Assembly (NCBI GenBank): GCA_024509875.1
Contig: JAMPIV010019862.1
Span: 62,001-126,000, forward strand
Source: Oreohelix idahoensis
Lineage: Eukaryota; Mollusca; Gastropoda; Stylommatophora; Oreohelicidae
Direction of reading: 5' to 3'
DNA length: 64,000 nt
Shown here: piece after piece, positions 54,797 through 64,000 of the stretch
Layout of the letters: every line of letters begins with the position of its first letter
Position numbering within the stretch: position 1 is the first letter of the stretch
Notes under the pieces: generated by a model
Database searches by the model: none
Told to the model about the DNA's origin: nothing
Seen by the model: only the letters and a program-made list of their open reading frames with translations
Made by a program: the position numbers and the translations under genes

Positions 54797-55913
54797 TGTT
54801 GAGGTGATCACTGGCCCAAGACAGTTTACATGTTGTTAGATGTGTAGTGCGAGCGTATGATGAGTTGAGTGTGGGTGCGAATGAAGACGCGAATGTGTTT
54901 AGGCTCGTATAGATGTAGATCCTGCAACCCATACTCTCACATGCAGTAATCAAGGATGCTTTGACACTGCAGGCATGTTTCAAGACATTTATTGACGGGA
55001 ACACACATAATATCAACAGGAACAGTCAGTGTAACAAGGTCATGCTGACCTGACATCGATAGGTATACATTTGGCATTCAAAAAGGTAAACATCAGAATA
55101 GACGTGCATGGTCAATAGCAAAGTTCTTCAATAATGACAGTTCGTAGCGTCGCCCTTGGCGTCTCTGACTAAACGCGTCAGATGCCTTAGTTACCTTGAC
55201 ACACAGGTGCAACTTGGCACTCCCTGCCAATTGCACATATCAGGCTGTAGTATAATAGCCGGAAGCACAGGCCTCGTCCTAACGTCGGCCGTGTACTTCT
55301 GTTAAATAGGTTATCACCAACCCTGCAGTAATACTTATTGTAGATAGAAGTTCCGCCAATCTGCGGCTCCCACAATATATCCTCGTCACTGGATTTCTGG
55401 ACAATATAAGACTAACAGTCTTGGATGGCTACCTCGAGCACAAATATATAAGTTCTGAAATGGCGGATCCGTGAACTGCTGTTCACCCTAGGTAATCCTT
55501 TACATGTTCTGCCACCGAAAAGCGTAATAATGCATAAAGGTCGGTATTACCTGGTAAATGAATCCTCAGAACTACACAAGGAATTCTGTCGTCATCCCGA
55601 CGCACAGAGATTCACTGGGGAAAACTGCCATAGCAGTTACTTCGAAGATTCTCCCCGAAAAACAATGGACTCTTGGTCCCTTCAGAAAAACAGGACCTCC
55701 CGGAAGTATATCTCACTCCCGCTTAAAAAACCTTCCCATAGGCCCACGCCGAACTGTCAACCTCTGACCCTAAAGGTCAAACACAATGAATGAATAAACA
55801 AGGGAAGACAACCCCTAATCAACCTGACATCGCAGGTAAAGACACAATTATACTTATGATACAAACATAAGCAAATAACTTGACAGATGACTCCGTCGAA
55901 AATGACAGCAACA
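54797..55913 (-). repeat. 5' LTR of retrotransposon B
   Basis: The 1117-bp copy matches 46869-47993 except for the missing 8-bp duplication. It should hold the element promoter in - orientation; no convincing TATA box was pinned down. Confidence 0.93.
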
Positions 55914-56283
55914 GATACCTACTGCAAATTTTTTTGACTGCAAATGTAGTGAACTCCATTATCTACTGCCAAATATAAATCTAAGATTGATACTAATTCA
56001 TACTTACCCGCAATGCATTTCGCAAGAACTCTGCTTAACATAAATGGGAAGAAATTCCAACATTTTGTCCCCCAAAAAACGGGTATGAATATTTTTTAAT
56101 ACATCCACCACAAAAAAAGATTGAAAGATGTGCATTACTTTAGTGCGTGTGAAATTTAGTTTCTACTGTGCAATGTATGCATTTTTCAAAAAAATTTGGT
56201 GGGAATTTGTTCGCCTGACATGTTATGTTTCACTTAGAAAATTAGGAGGTTTAATGCTTAAGAATCTATCGGCAACAAAACAA

Positions 56284-56380
56284 TCTTCTTCTTCTGTGTT
56301 CGTCCTAAAAAGGACGTTTGTTACGTTGTGTCGCTGTTTACAGCAAAGCTGCGATATCTGCGCCTTTTGCTCCTCATGCC
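56284..56380 (-). repeat. 5'-truncated S1 retroposon
   Basis: On the - strand AAAGGCGCAGATATCGCAGC, TGTAAACAGCGACACAACG and the hairpin CGTCCTTTTTAGGACG (56316-56301) precede a GAAGAAGAAGA tail. It matches the 3' part of the 20127-20436 element. It sits in the ABCF2 intron, about 70 bases from the exon at 56452. Confidence 0.75.
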
Positions 56381-56451
56381 TTTTGTATTATGCTACTATA
56401 AAGTAGCAAATCTTAATGTTCAAACAAATAAGAAAACATAAGCATAACTAC

Positions 56452-56580
56452 CTGCTGCATGCCAGTCAGCCCAAAACGTCCAATAATTTTTCTCATCTCC
56501 TCTTTCTCCTTCACATCAGGGTAACATTTCATCATGTACTCTAAGGCAGACAAGTCCAAATCAAGTTGATCGGCCAGATG
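56452..56580 (-). CDS. ABCF2-type exon (second NBD helical region)
   Basis: The 129-nt exon (43 residues) has acceptor TTAACTACAG and donor GTAGTT, phase 0. It reads [43 protein letters not shown]. The [16 protein letters not shown] block is highly characteristic of ABCF2. Confidence 0.95.
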
Positions 56581-56640
56581 CTGTAGTTAAGGACATGAAC
56601 AATGAGCCTAACCAATTCTCAATCACAAGATATTATAACT

Positions 56641-57560
56641 AACTGGTGAAATATTGAGGAAACAAGATATTATAACTGGTGAAATATTGAGGAAACAAGA
56701 TATTATAACTGGTGAAATATTGAGGAAAACAAGATATTATAACTGGTGAAATATTGAGGAAACAAGATATTATAACTGGTGAAATATTGAGGAAACAAGA
56801 TATTATAACTGGTGAAATATTGAGGAAACAAGATATTATAACTGGTGAAATATTGAGGATACAACATATTATAACTGGTGAAATATTGAGGAAACTAGAT
56901 ATTATAACTGGTGAAATATTGAGGAAACAAGATATTATAACTGGTGAAATATTGAGAATACAACATATTATAACTGGTGAAATATTGAGGAAACAAGATA
57001 TTATAACTGGTGAAATATTGAGGAAACAAGATATTATAACTGGTGAAATATTGAGGAAACAAGATATTATAACTGGTGAAATATTGAGGAAACAAGATAT
57101 TATAACTGGTGAAATATTGAGGAAACAAGATATTATAACTGGTGAAATATTGAGGAAACAAGATATTATAACTGGTGAAATATTGAGGAAACAAGAAATA
57201 TTAGGAAACTGGTGAAAATATTGAGGAAACAAGATATTATAACTGGTGAAATATTGAGGAAACAAGATATTATAACTGGTGAAATATTGAGGAAACAAGA
57301 TATTATAACTGGTGAAATATTGAGGAAACAAGATATTATAACTGGTGAAATATTGAGGAAACAAGATATTATAACTGGTGAAATATTGAGGAAACAAGAT
57401 ATTATAACTGGTGAAATATTGAGGAAACAAGATATTATAACTGGTGAAATACTGAAGAAACAAAATATTATATCTGGTTAAATATTGAGGAAACAACATA
57501 TTATAACATGACATACTGAGGAAACAAGATATTATAACTGGTGAAATATTGAGGAAACAA
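56641..57560. repeat. 33-bp minisatellite, about 28 units
   Basis: The unit is GAAATATTGAGGAAACAAGA plus TATTATAACTGGT. About 28 copies run head to tail, most identical, with variants near 56850, 56950, 57190 and the last few units. 33 is a multiple of three, so several frames stay open and give repetitive pseudo-proteins in both strands; these are not genes. It starts 60 bases upstream of the acceptor of the exon at 56452-56580. Confidence 0.97.
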
Positions 57561-57756
57561 GATGCTAAAATGACGGAGACAGTGAAACAGATGAAAAGAT
57601 TTGTAAAACTGAAGATTCGCTTAAAAGTTCTAGAGGTAACGGAATAACCCCAGTTGCCTTAAACTACTTTGTACTGGTTTAACATACACATCCACCTATA
57701 ATCAAAATACATAATTGCCGCCATAAGTACATTGGTCGGTCGGTCAGTCACATTTT
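57561..57756. other. ABCF2 intron, no recognised element
   Basis: Short unique-looking intronic sequence between the minisatellite and a MITE. Confidence 0.4.
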
Positions 57757-57921
57757 TGCACACCGTCATTTGTGCACCGTTTCTATTTTCGAGAGAGTGC
57801 ATTAGCTTTCAACCACAGCCGAGGGGTGCAACTGCGGCAAAGTTAGACAATAACTGTATTGTTTCCCCATTATATGTACTCTCGCGAAAATAGGAAAAAA
57901 ATGCGGAAATGAAGGTGTGCA
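57757..57921. mobile_element. 165-bp MITE with ~45-bp imperfect inverted repeats
   Basis: The left end TGCACACCGTCATTTGTGCA and the inverted right end TGCACACCTTCATTTCCGCA continue into matching CTATTTTCG-GAGAGT strings. The middle is short and non-coding. No target duplication was identified, so the superfamily is unknown. Confidence 0.55.
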
Positions 57922-58394
57922 TGAACAGTTTGATTATGGAAAGAAGCCAACAACACGATTGATGAACTGGAGTTTCGTCAAACTTCAAACGTTGTTCTCA
58001 GAGGCAGTAAGTCAACCATAGCTTCTCAGAGGCAGTGACCATGGCAAGATTTTAAAAGATGCACGAACAATTACGAGACATGCTGTCATAAAATAAATGT
58101 TAGTTATTTAGTCAATATACGGTCCATTAGATCGTTATCACTGCTCTACATGTCATTTAGGTAAGGTTACTCCATGTCTTCATTTTTAATACATCTATAT
58201 AATTTTCACTACAAATATCTAAAGACGGTCGTCTGCAATGAAATGACCACAGTAGTGATAGTACTGTCTGTAATACATGTAACAGAAACAACGCACTATA
58301 ATTAAAAACCTGCCAATTTTGGCGGGTTGTTGCTAGTACTTACAGAATTTTACTATTTTTAGCATATGAACAAATTGTAGGTTTGTTCTTTTTT

Positions 58395-58540
58395 TTTCCT
58401 TCCTCGTTCTTCCTGAAAAGGTTGTGTTGTGTCCGTTTACAGCGATATTTGCGCCTTTCGGCCGACACATCAGACTTCAGCACGGCAATTTTTATGGGTC
58501 GCTTACTGCATTCATCACTTTTGCTGCGTCTTCGGTCCCT
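58395..58540 (-). mobile_element. Short form of retroposon S1 with 15-bp TSD
   Basis: The 146-bp insertion is flanked by GGTTTGTTCTTTTTT (58380-58394 and 58541-58555). On the - strand it starts AGGGACCGAAGACGCAG like the 310-bp copy at 20127 and shares its 3' part, but lacks about 165 bp of the middle. A short A-rich tail replaces the GAA repeats. The shared 5' start shows that both are full-length at the 5' end. Confidence 0.82.
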
Positions 58541-58724
58541 GGTTTGTTCTTTTTTATTTTACTGCTAAGTAACAGATAATGACAGGATGCGTGGCACATG
58601 AGAAGTGGAACAAAAACAAAAATGTTGATGAACACTTTGGTTTGGTTTTATGGACTATCTTCATTGCACACGGACACTCCATCAGTGCTCCGATCTCCTC
58701 CATTAAATCACACTAGGAGGATCT

Positions 58725-58820
58725 CAGCACAGTGCACGAACTCTGTAGCACTGGCGAGAATCCCAATGTGTGTATATAGGAATTACACATTCTATAAATA
58801 TATTTGGTGGGCAGGTTTCT
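58725..58820. repeat. Dispersed repeat shared with 39195-39290
   Basis: CCCAATGTGTGTATAT and ACACATTCTATAAA recur in the same order as in p23 intron 6. Family unknown. Confidence 0.5.
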
Positions 58821-58844
58821 AATCTTTAAATTTTGCCAGGGCAG

Positions 58845-59115
58845 TGGCCTTATGGCCTACTCTTTACGATTTCCAACAGCTATGGGATTTTTAATGTGCA
58901 CAACTTGCACACGGGACCTCCTATTTTGTCGCCCTTATCCGAGAAGGCTAGACACCCGATCTCACCACCCATGAGACAAGGAGGAGTATGACACAATTTG
59001 GACCAGAGGTTCTGAAAAAAAATTCCATCAATTATATTCCCTCTACTGGGAATTGAACCTGGTACCTCTAGAATTTGAGGCGGACGCCAAACCTTTTACC
59101 CACTCCAACCCTCAA
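58845..59115 (-). mobile_element. tRNA-derived SINE
   Basis: On the - strand TTGGAGTGGGT (59107-59097) fits an A box and GGTTCAATTCC (59059-59049) a B box, spaced about as in a tRNA. The body contains GTGTGCAAGTTGTGCAC and CCCATAGCTGTTGGAAATCG. It differs from the SINE at 45559-45806. No target duplication was checked with confidence. It lies in the ABCF2 intron 60 kb side, next to the exon at 59333. Confidence 0.7.
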
Positions 59116-59332
59116 ACACTTAAGACGAGTTAGTTATGCCCTTTGATTTGCACACTTCTCAGGCTCAAAAATGTATGAACTGAATTCACATGATAATGAA
59201 CAATGAATGCAGACATTTCTAATGCAACAACATACTGAGTAATTTATGGTACTTTGGGTACTGACGGGGAGCGTTGTTTTAGCAATGAACAGTGTGAATA
59301 TGCAATAAATCTATGTAACTGACACTACACAC

Positions 59333-59395
59333 CTGGTGATACCTTCCTAATTTGAGATGTGAGTGTCTGCGAATAAGTCCATCTGAAGGAATGAG
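59333..59395 (-). CDS. ABCF2-type exon (63 nt)
   Basis: The exon has acceptor CTCAG and donor GTGTGT, phase 0, and encodes 21 residues: LIPSDGLIRRHSHLKLGRYH plus Q. It fills exactly the gap between the Walker A exon and the LADQLDLDL exon expected from ABCF2 proteins. Confidence 0.93.
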
Positions 59396-59905
59396 CTGAG
59401 GAAAGTTTTGATACAATCATATTAGAAAAATAATTAAAAATACAAACCAGTGATTTGTGAAAATCGTGTAAAGACTTTGTTTTGCTCACAATTACAAATT
59501 TTTAGTATATTTAAGAAATAGTTTATCAAATGTCTTCACCTAAGTAATTTTACAACACTGCCAAGTAAGCAAGAGAGCTTGTAGCAACTTCATCAATCTG
59601 ACTGGCTTTTTAAGGTCCAAGAACATAATTGTCAAGGATATGAGAAACAGGATTTATACTGGATGTTCGGTCATTACCGAAAAGGAATAAATAATGAAAT
59701 ATAACTGTTACGCCGAACATTTAACAGAACAACAACAAAGTTATACGCTACGCCGGTCCAAATGAACAATTTAATGCTGACAGAGTGCGCTGAAACAAGT
59801 TTATGAACTTGCTCCAGTCCATCAGTGTTTTTTTTTTTACATAACTTAGTTTTGTAATGTAACGTTCAGTTTTCTTCATGAAGGACAACTTACATAGCCG
59901 CTTAG

Positions 59906-60790
59906 GATTAGAATGGGAATGAGACAGGGCTGCCTCTTGTCTCCATTTCTTTTCTTACTAGCAATAGATTGGGTTATGAAAACATCGACATCACACAACA
60001 GAAATGGAATCCAGTGGAATCTGACTAAACAGCTTGATGATCTGGATTTTGCAGATGACTTGGCTCTTCTGTCCCATAACCATAATCAGATGCAAGAGAA
60101 AATGAAAATTCTCGATGAGAAGTCACAAGTGGACCTGAAAATACACCGGGAAAAGACAAAGATTATGAGAATAAATGCAAGAAATGATAACAAGGTTGAA
60201 GAAACACCACTAAATGATGTAGAATCGTACACATCTTGGCAGTAATATAGACAAAGTTGGAGGGACAGACAATATCAAAATAAGAATACAAAAGTAAGAG
60301 GAGCTTTCATTGCACTGGGAAACATATGAAGAACAAGAGAAATCAAGTCCAAAACGAAAATAAGAACCTTCAACTCAAATGTGAAGTCAGTCCTATTGTA
60401 TGGCTCTGAGACATGGAGAGCAACAAAAACAATAACCAAAAAGCTACAGACTTTTATAAACGGGTGCTTGCGAAGAATAGAATGACTGAAATGGTATGAC
60501 AAAGTCACAAATGTGGAATTGATGACAAGAACCAGACAAGTGGAACAAGAGTTGAGAAGAAGACGCTGACGATGGATAGGACACACATTGAGGAAACCTG
60601 TTGATAGCATTACAAGGCAGTCCTTGTTCTGGATGGAATCCACAGGGAAAGAGGCATGGAGAGAGAACTGGATACAGAGGTGAAAATGATGAGGAAAACA
60701 TAGAAAGAACTTGAGCGGATGGCACAGGACAGGAAGACTTGGCATGTGTTTGTTGAAGGCCTATGCTCCTCTGGGAGCTAAAGGGTATTG
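59906..60790 (+). pseudogene. RTE-type LINE, RT palm to C-terminus, 5'-truncated
   Basis: The + strand reads GMRQGCLLSPFLFLLAIDWV, QLDDLDFADDLALLSHNHNQ (FADD catalytic block), then VESYT followed by a shift, SNVKSVLLYGSETWR, LRRRRRWIGHTLRKPVDSIT and FVEGLCSSGS at the end. A hairpin GCTCCTCTGGGAGC (about 60765-60778) closes it. Frameshifts occur near 60230 and 60700. It belongs to the same family as 45205-46060 and lies antisense in the ABCF2 intron. Confidence 0.8.
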
Positions 60791-60936
60791 ACTGAATGTT
60801 CAGTTTTGCGGGTGATATCCAATTTGTATAATTTGGCATTTCTAATAATTTCTCTTAAAACCGATTTTAGCTTTCACTCTTATTAGAACTGATATACGCT
60901 CGTAATATTTTACAAATGTTTAAAATGTGTAAGTAC

Positions 60937-61047
60937 CTCTCCTGTAATGAGTTTCAGAAGAGTAGATTTGCCAGCACCATTGGGACCAACCAATGCCACA
61001 CGGGTGTCTAAATCAATACCAAAGTCAAGGTTCTTGTAGATGTACTT
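60937..61047 (-). CDS. ABCF2-type exon with Walker A of the second NBD
   Basis: The 111-nt exon (37 residues) has acceptor ATCTGCAG and donor GTACTT, phase 0. It encodes [20 protein letters not shown] then [26 protein letters not shown] is the Walker A P-loop. It is the most upstream exon visible; the rest of the gene lies beyond the window or was not recognised in 61048-62311. Confidence 0.95.
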
Positions 61048-62311
61048 CTGCAGATATACAAACAAAACCCAAGTGTTAGCATACTAGTATTATTATTAAC
61101 CTGGAACATGTTGACAGTCAAACAGACCTAATGCAATGCTGAGTGGTTATTCTTTGGGAAAAAAACAAATGGAAGCTCGGGGGTTCAGCAAGTAGCTTAT
61201 TTATGTATACAAGACAATGCACCCTGTAATACCACCATTTGACTATTCTAGCCTCTCCTTTCCAGTTACAATAATCAAACTATTTGTGGAACAGACAAAT
61301 AAATATGCTGAGCAGCGGCAGGAAACTAAAGGTGTGCAAGACTCCTACTGGAAATCAGTTTTTTTTTCCCCCTAAAAATAAATTACCATTAAAGTCATAT
61401 AAATGTATACATTTCTTGAAAGTTCGTTCATTTTTCTTTATAGCATTTTTATTTCATTGAAATTGATGAATATTTGCATGCTCAAATATGCTTTCAAAGA
61501 TTATGTTTTGTGGTAAACAGAGTTACATTCCCTTGGTAAGGGTTGAGGAACAAAAATGTGCCAGACCTCCGGGGTGGAATAAGTTAAATAGTTACTCCTG
61601 CTTGTTTACATCCATTATTGGGCAAACCAAGGTATGTGACTGTCATTTTTAACCAACTGGGGAAGCTATGTTGACTTGGTAAGCAATTCTGTATTTGCCC
61701 AAAGCTTGGAGATGCTGAATATTTTCACTTAGAACAGTTAATTTTACCCATAAGCCATTGCAGATTTTATTTATTTACTTATCTTTTGCAAGCTATCATA
61801 ATGTGCATGTGCTGATCTGATCATAAAGAAATAGTCACTAGATCTAGGAATAGTTATCAGACAGCAGTGTTATTCATAGAAGAAACTTCTGCTAGCAGTA
61901 TTTTTCATAGACATTTTTGCTACTGCAAATTAATCAATGTAATATTCTGATGGCAGCAATTCAGAATTCAAGCTGATAGCTGTCCAGCGATCATACAGTG
62001 CGAAAAGACTACAATGACAGACATGTCAATAGCACTACTGTGTGACATGAAACTACGTTGCTAGGACACTTGTTTCAAGGAATTTTTTAATGAAATTGTA
62101 ACATGAGTTGTGAGTCAATAAAGTTTGCTGAACATTTTGGTGACTTTATTACATAAATAACACAGCCCTACACACACAAAATTTTTTTTTGGTGCCAAAC
62201 ATTTTACTCTTGACTGTACATAAATGAGGCCTGCTCAATCCAACTATCACATTTACTTGTCTGTAGCAGCTCTAGTTTTTGAGATACAGACATTTTTGTA
62301 TTTCATTAATA
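61048..62311. other. ABCF2 intron, no recognised element
   Basis: AT-rich sequence without recognisable exons or repeat ends. Confidence 0.4.
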
Positions 62312-62391
62312 CAGGGTGACCAAAAAAAAAAAAACAGGCCAGCGCGCGCACTTTTTGTGCGCGCGCGGGCCCGTTTTTTTTGGTCACCCTG
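62312..62391. mobile_element. 80-bp palindromic MITE (Tc1/mariner-like)
   Basis: CAGGGTGACC with an A run leads to GCGCGCGCAC, a TTTTT loop, and then the inverted copy GTGCGCGCGC, a T run and GGTCACCCTG. TA flanks both ends (62310-62311, 62392-62393), the Tc1/mariner target duplication. Almost the whole element folds into one hairpin. Confidence 0.82.
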
Positions 62392-62582
62392 TATTATTAC
62401 AATATTTTCTATATAAGGCTATGTAAAAAAAACTATTGCTGTCTAGTCCTTTACAAAAGAAAACTGCTTGTTTACTCTCAGTTTCAGTTTTCCAAGAATC
62501 TTCCCAGAATTGCCTTTTTTAGATTTTAAGCCACTGCATGCATGTTAGTATGCTACTTATTTTATTACACTTCTAACAGAGA

Positions 62583-63790
62583 ATGGCATCATCTTCAAGA
62601 AGAGCATGTTTTCTTTCACCGCATTTATTTTGTTATATTTGTGGAGAGTACACTTTCAAAGAAGAACATAGGAAGCATATTACTGTTTTTGTGAAAAAGG
62701 CATACTTTGCTTACTTTAAAGTAAAACTAGGTGACCAGGACAAGTCTTGGGCTCCTCATATTGTTTGCAAAACATGTGTTGAACACCTGCGACAGTGGAC
62801 TTGTGGGAAAAGAAAATGATTAAAATTTGGAATTCCAATTGTTTGGAGAGAGCCCAAGAACCACTATGATGACTGTTATTTCTGTGCTGTGAATATTAAG
62901 GGAATTAATGTAAAAAAATCACAAAAAGTGGAAATATCCAGATTTAGATTCTGCTAGGCGACCTGTTCCAACTTTCAGTCAGATTTCGGATTCCCTGCTA
63001 GAAGATGAGACAGCAGTGGCATGTGGAACGACAAGTGACAGTGATAGTGATTTCGAAGATGATTTTTCAGATGCTCAGCGCTTCGACCAGCTTGAACTAA
63101 ATGATCTAATCCGAGATCTATATCTCTCCAAGGAATCTTCAGAACTTTTGGCTTCAAGATTGAAAGAAAAAAAAATTACTGACTGCTGAAACAAAGGTTA
63201 CATTTTATCGCAGCAGAGAGCAAGGTTTTATTCCATTCTTTTGTAAAGAAAACAACCTTGTGTTTTGTACTAATGTAGGAGGTCTTGTTAACAAAATGGG
63301 TGTAAGTTATACACCAGATGAGTGGCGACTTTTCATTGACAGCTCTAAAAGAAGTTTGAAGGGTGGTCTCTTACACAATGGTAAAAAATATGGCTCAATT
63401 CCAATTGCTCATTCTACTACAATGAAGGAGGAGTATGCTACAATAAGCACAGTTCTGGAAAAATTGAAGTATTTAGAACATAACTGGATGGTTTGTGTAG
63501 ATCTTAAAATGATGAACTTCTTGCTTGGCCAGTAAATGGGAGTCACCAAATATCCATGCTTTATATGTTTGTGGGATAGCAGGGCAAAAGATATGCAATG
63601 GACAAAGAAACAGTGGCCGTTGAGGGATGAATTTAAAGTTGGAGAAAAAAATATTATCAATAAGCCTCTCATTGATCAAAAAGATATGCCACCATTACAT
63701 CTAAATGGACAAAGCACTGAACAAAGATGGCCGTTGAGGTGGATGAATTTAAAGCAGTTGAGAAGCAAAAAATCATTATCAAAGAAGAAG
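62583..63790 (+). pseudogene. Broken copy of a multicopy zinc-binding gene family (unknown function)
   Basis: Reading across breaks gives LFCYICGEYTFKEEHRKHIT, GDQDKSWAPHIVCKTCVEHL, KFGIPIVWREPKNHYDDCYF, SYTPDEWRLFIDSSKRSLKG and MGVTKYPCFICLWDSRAKD. I recall this family from many arthropod and cnidarian genomes, where it is repeated and may be mobile; that is from memory. The cysteine pairs suggest zinc binding. A TGA at 62817, a TAA near 63533 and frameshifts in A runs near 62915 and 63170 disable it. The 3' part repeats itself (63595-63660 against 63705-63780) and then meets a LINE. Confidence 0.6.
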
Positions 63791-63794
63791 TCTA

Positions 63795-64000
63795 CATTAT
63801 GCCAACTTTACGTGTAGTGTTGGGGAGAGCAACCTAACCTTTGAGGTGAAGACAGGAGTACGACAGGGATGCCCCTTATCAACCACTCTATTTTTAACAG
63901 TCATAGACTTGGGTGATGCGCCAGACAACAGTCCAAGAGGAATAAGATGGACTACATTTTCTACATTGGAAGATCTGGAATATGCAGATGACATTGCACT
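63795..64000 (+). pseudogene. 5'-truncated RTE-type LINE, continues past window end
   Basis: From 63795 the + strand matches the RT of the LINE at 31853-34977: NFTCSVG, LTFEVKTGVRQGCPLSTTLF, SPRGIRWTTFSTLEDLEYAD, DIAL. A frame break near 63910 replaces WVMRQT by GDAPDN-like residues. The 5' end is truncated inside the RT palm, as usual for LINE copies. Confidence 0.85.

Larger units (their letters stand above)
46869..55913 (-). mobile_element. LTR retrotransposon B: intact Gmr1-like Ty3 element
   Basis: Two direct repeats (46869-47993 and 54797-55913) with TG...CA ends bound a 6.8-kb interior with one 1664-codon ORF on the - strand. The domain order is gag, protease, integrase, RT, RNase H. 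Having integrase first is the Ty1/copia order, but every domain is Ty3-type by motif, which defines the Gmr1 group. The LTRs look identical apart from an 8-bp duplication, so the insertion is very young. The flanks (TTTCT at 46864-46868, GATAC at 55914-55918) do not form a target duplication. The element is in an ABCF2 intron, same strand as that gene. Confidence 0.92.
44794..61047 (-). other. Host gene locus: ABCF2-type ABC ATPase, 3' half (5 exons)
   Basis: The exons 61047-60937, 59395-59333, 56580-56452, 46728-46525 and 44916-44794 join in phase 0 to give 209 residues and a stop. They cover the second nucleotide-binding domain of an ABCF2-like protein: Walker [10 protein letters not shown], signature LSDGQ, Walker B LLLLDEP and the H-loop SHD. 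ABCF proteins have two ATPase domains and no membrane segments; they act at ribosomes and in translation control. The first domain must be encoded upstream of 61047 beyond the window. The introns hold retrotransposon B, a minisatellite and many smaller insertions. Confidence 0.93.

Noticed and set aside
56639..57514. Long repetitive ORFs (291 and 153 codons) on both strands
   Set aside because: They are products of the 33-bp minisatellite, whose unit is a multiple of three. No non-repetitive protein sequence is present.
56641..57560. CRISPR-like array of direct repeats
   Set aside because: Units are contiguous with no unique spacers, and the locus is in an animal intron.

Overview
The window is eukaryotic: an animal, intron-rich, AT-rich genome with very heavy transposon load. 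Two host genes can be followed exon by exon. One is a p23/PTGES3-type Hsp90 co-chaperone on the + strand (7 coding exons, 19534-40781, 165 codons). The other is the C-terminal half of an ABCF2-type ABC ATPase on the - strand (5 exons, 61047 down to 44794), whose upstream exons lie outside the window. The genes converge, with about 4 kb between their stop codons. The exact species cannot be fixed; the repeat types (Gmr1-like Ty3 elements, RTE- and I-superfamily LINEs, tRNA-derived SINEs, Tc1, hAT and pogo remnants) fit an invertebrate animal, and this is an inference.

Layout. 1-57: tail of a short retroposon. 58-2345: unassigned. 2345-5625: decayed I/Jockey-type LINE (-). 5779-15336: LTR retrotransposon A (-) with 2.4-kb LTRs and a gag-protease-integrase zinc finger ORF but no reverse transcriptase; its 5' LTR is interrupted by a 1.28-kb non-LTR insertion. 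15631-18311: hAT remnant and I-superfamily LINE. 19534-40781: the p23 gene, whose introns hold a pogo-like remnant, decayed and full-length RTE-type LINEs, SINEs, a Tc1 derivative and an internally deleted LINE with an HDV-like ribozyme fold at its 5' end. 40782-44793: intergenic. 44794-61047: ABCF2 exons, with introns holding LTR retrotransposon B (46869-55913), a 33-bp minisatellite, SINEs, MITEs and LINE fragments. 62312-64000: palindromic MITE, a broken multicopy gene and another RTE fragment.

The most notable content is the mobile DNA. Element B is an apparently intact Ty3-related retrotransposon with integrase placed before reverse transcriptase (Gmr1-like order) and nearly identical LTRs. 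Element A has a related gag-PR-IN layout but is truncated. Two unrelated non-LTR insertions begin, exactly after their target-site duplications, with sequences that fold like HDV-type self-cleaving ribozymes. Several unrelated short retroposons share a 3' hairpin followed by a GAA-repeat tail, suggesting that one LINE machinery moves them all. No bacterial genes, rRNA genes, free tRNA genes or CRISPR arrays were seen.
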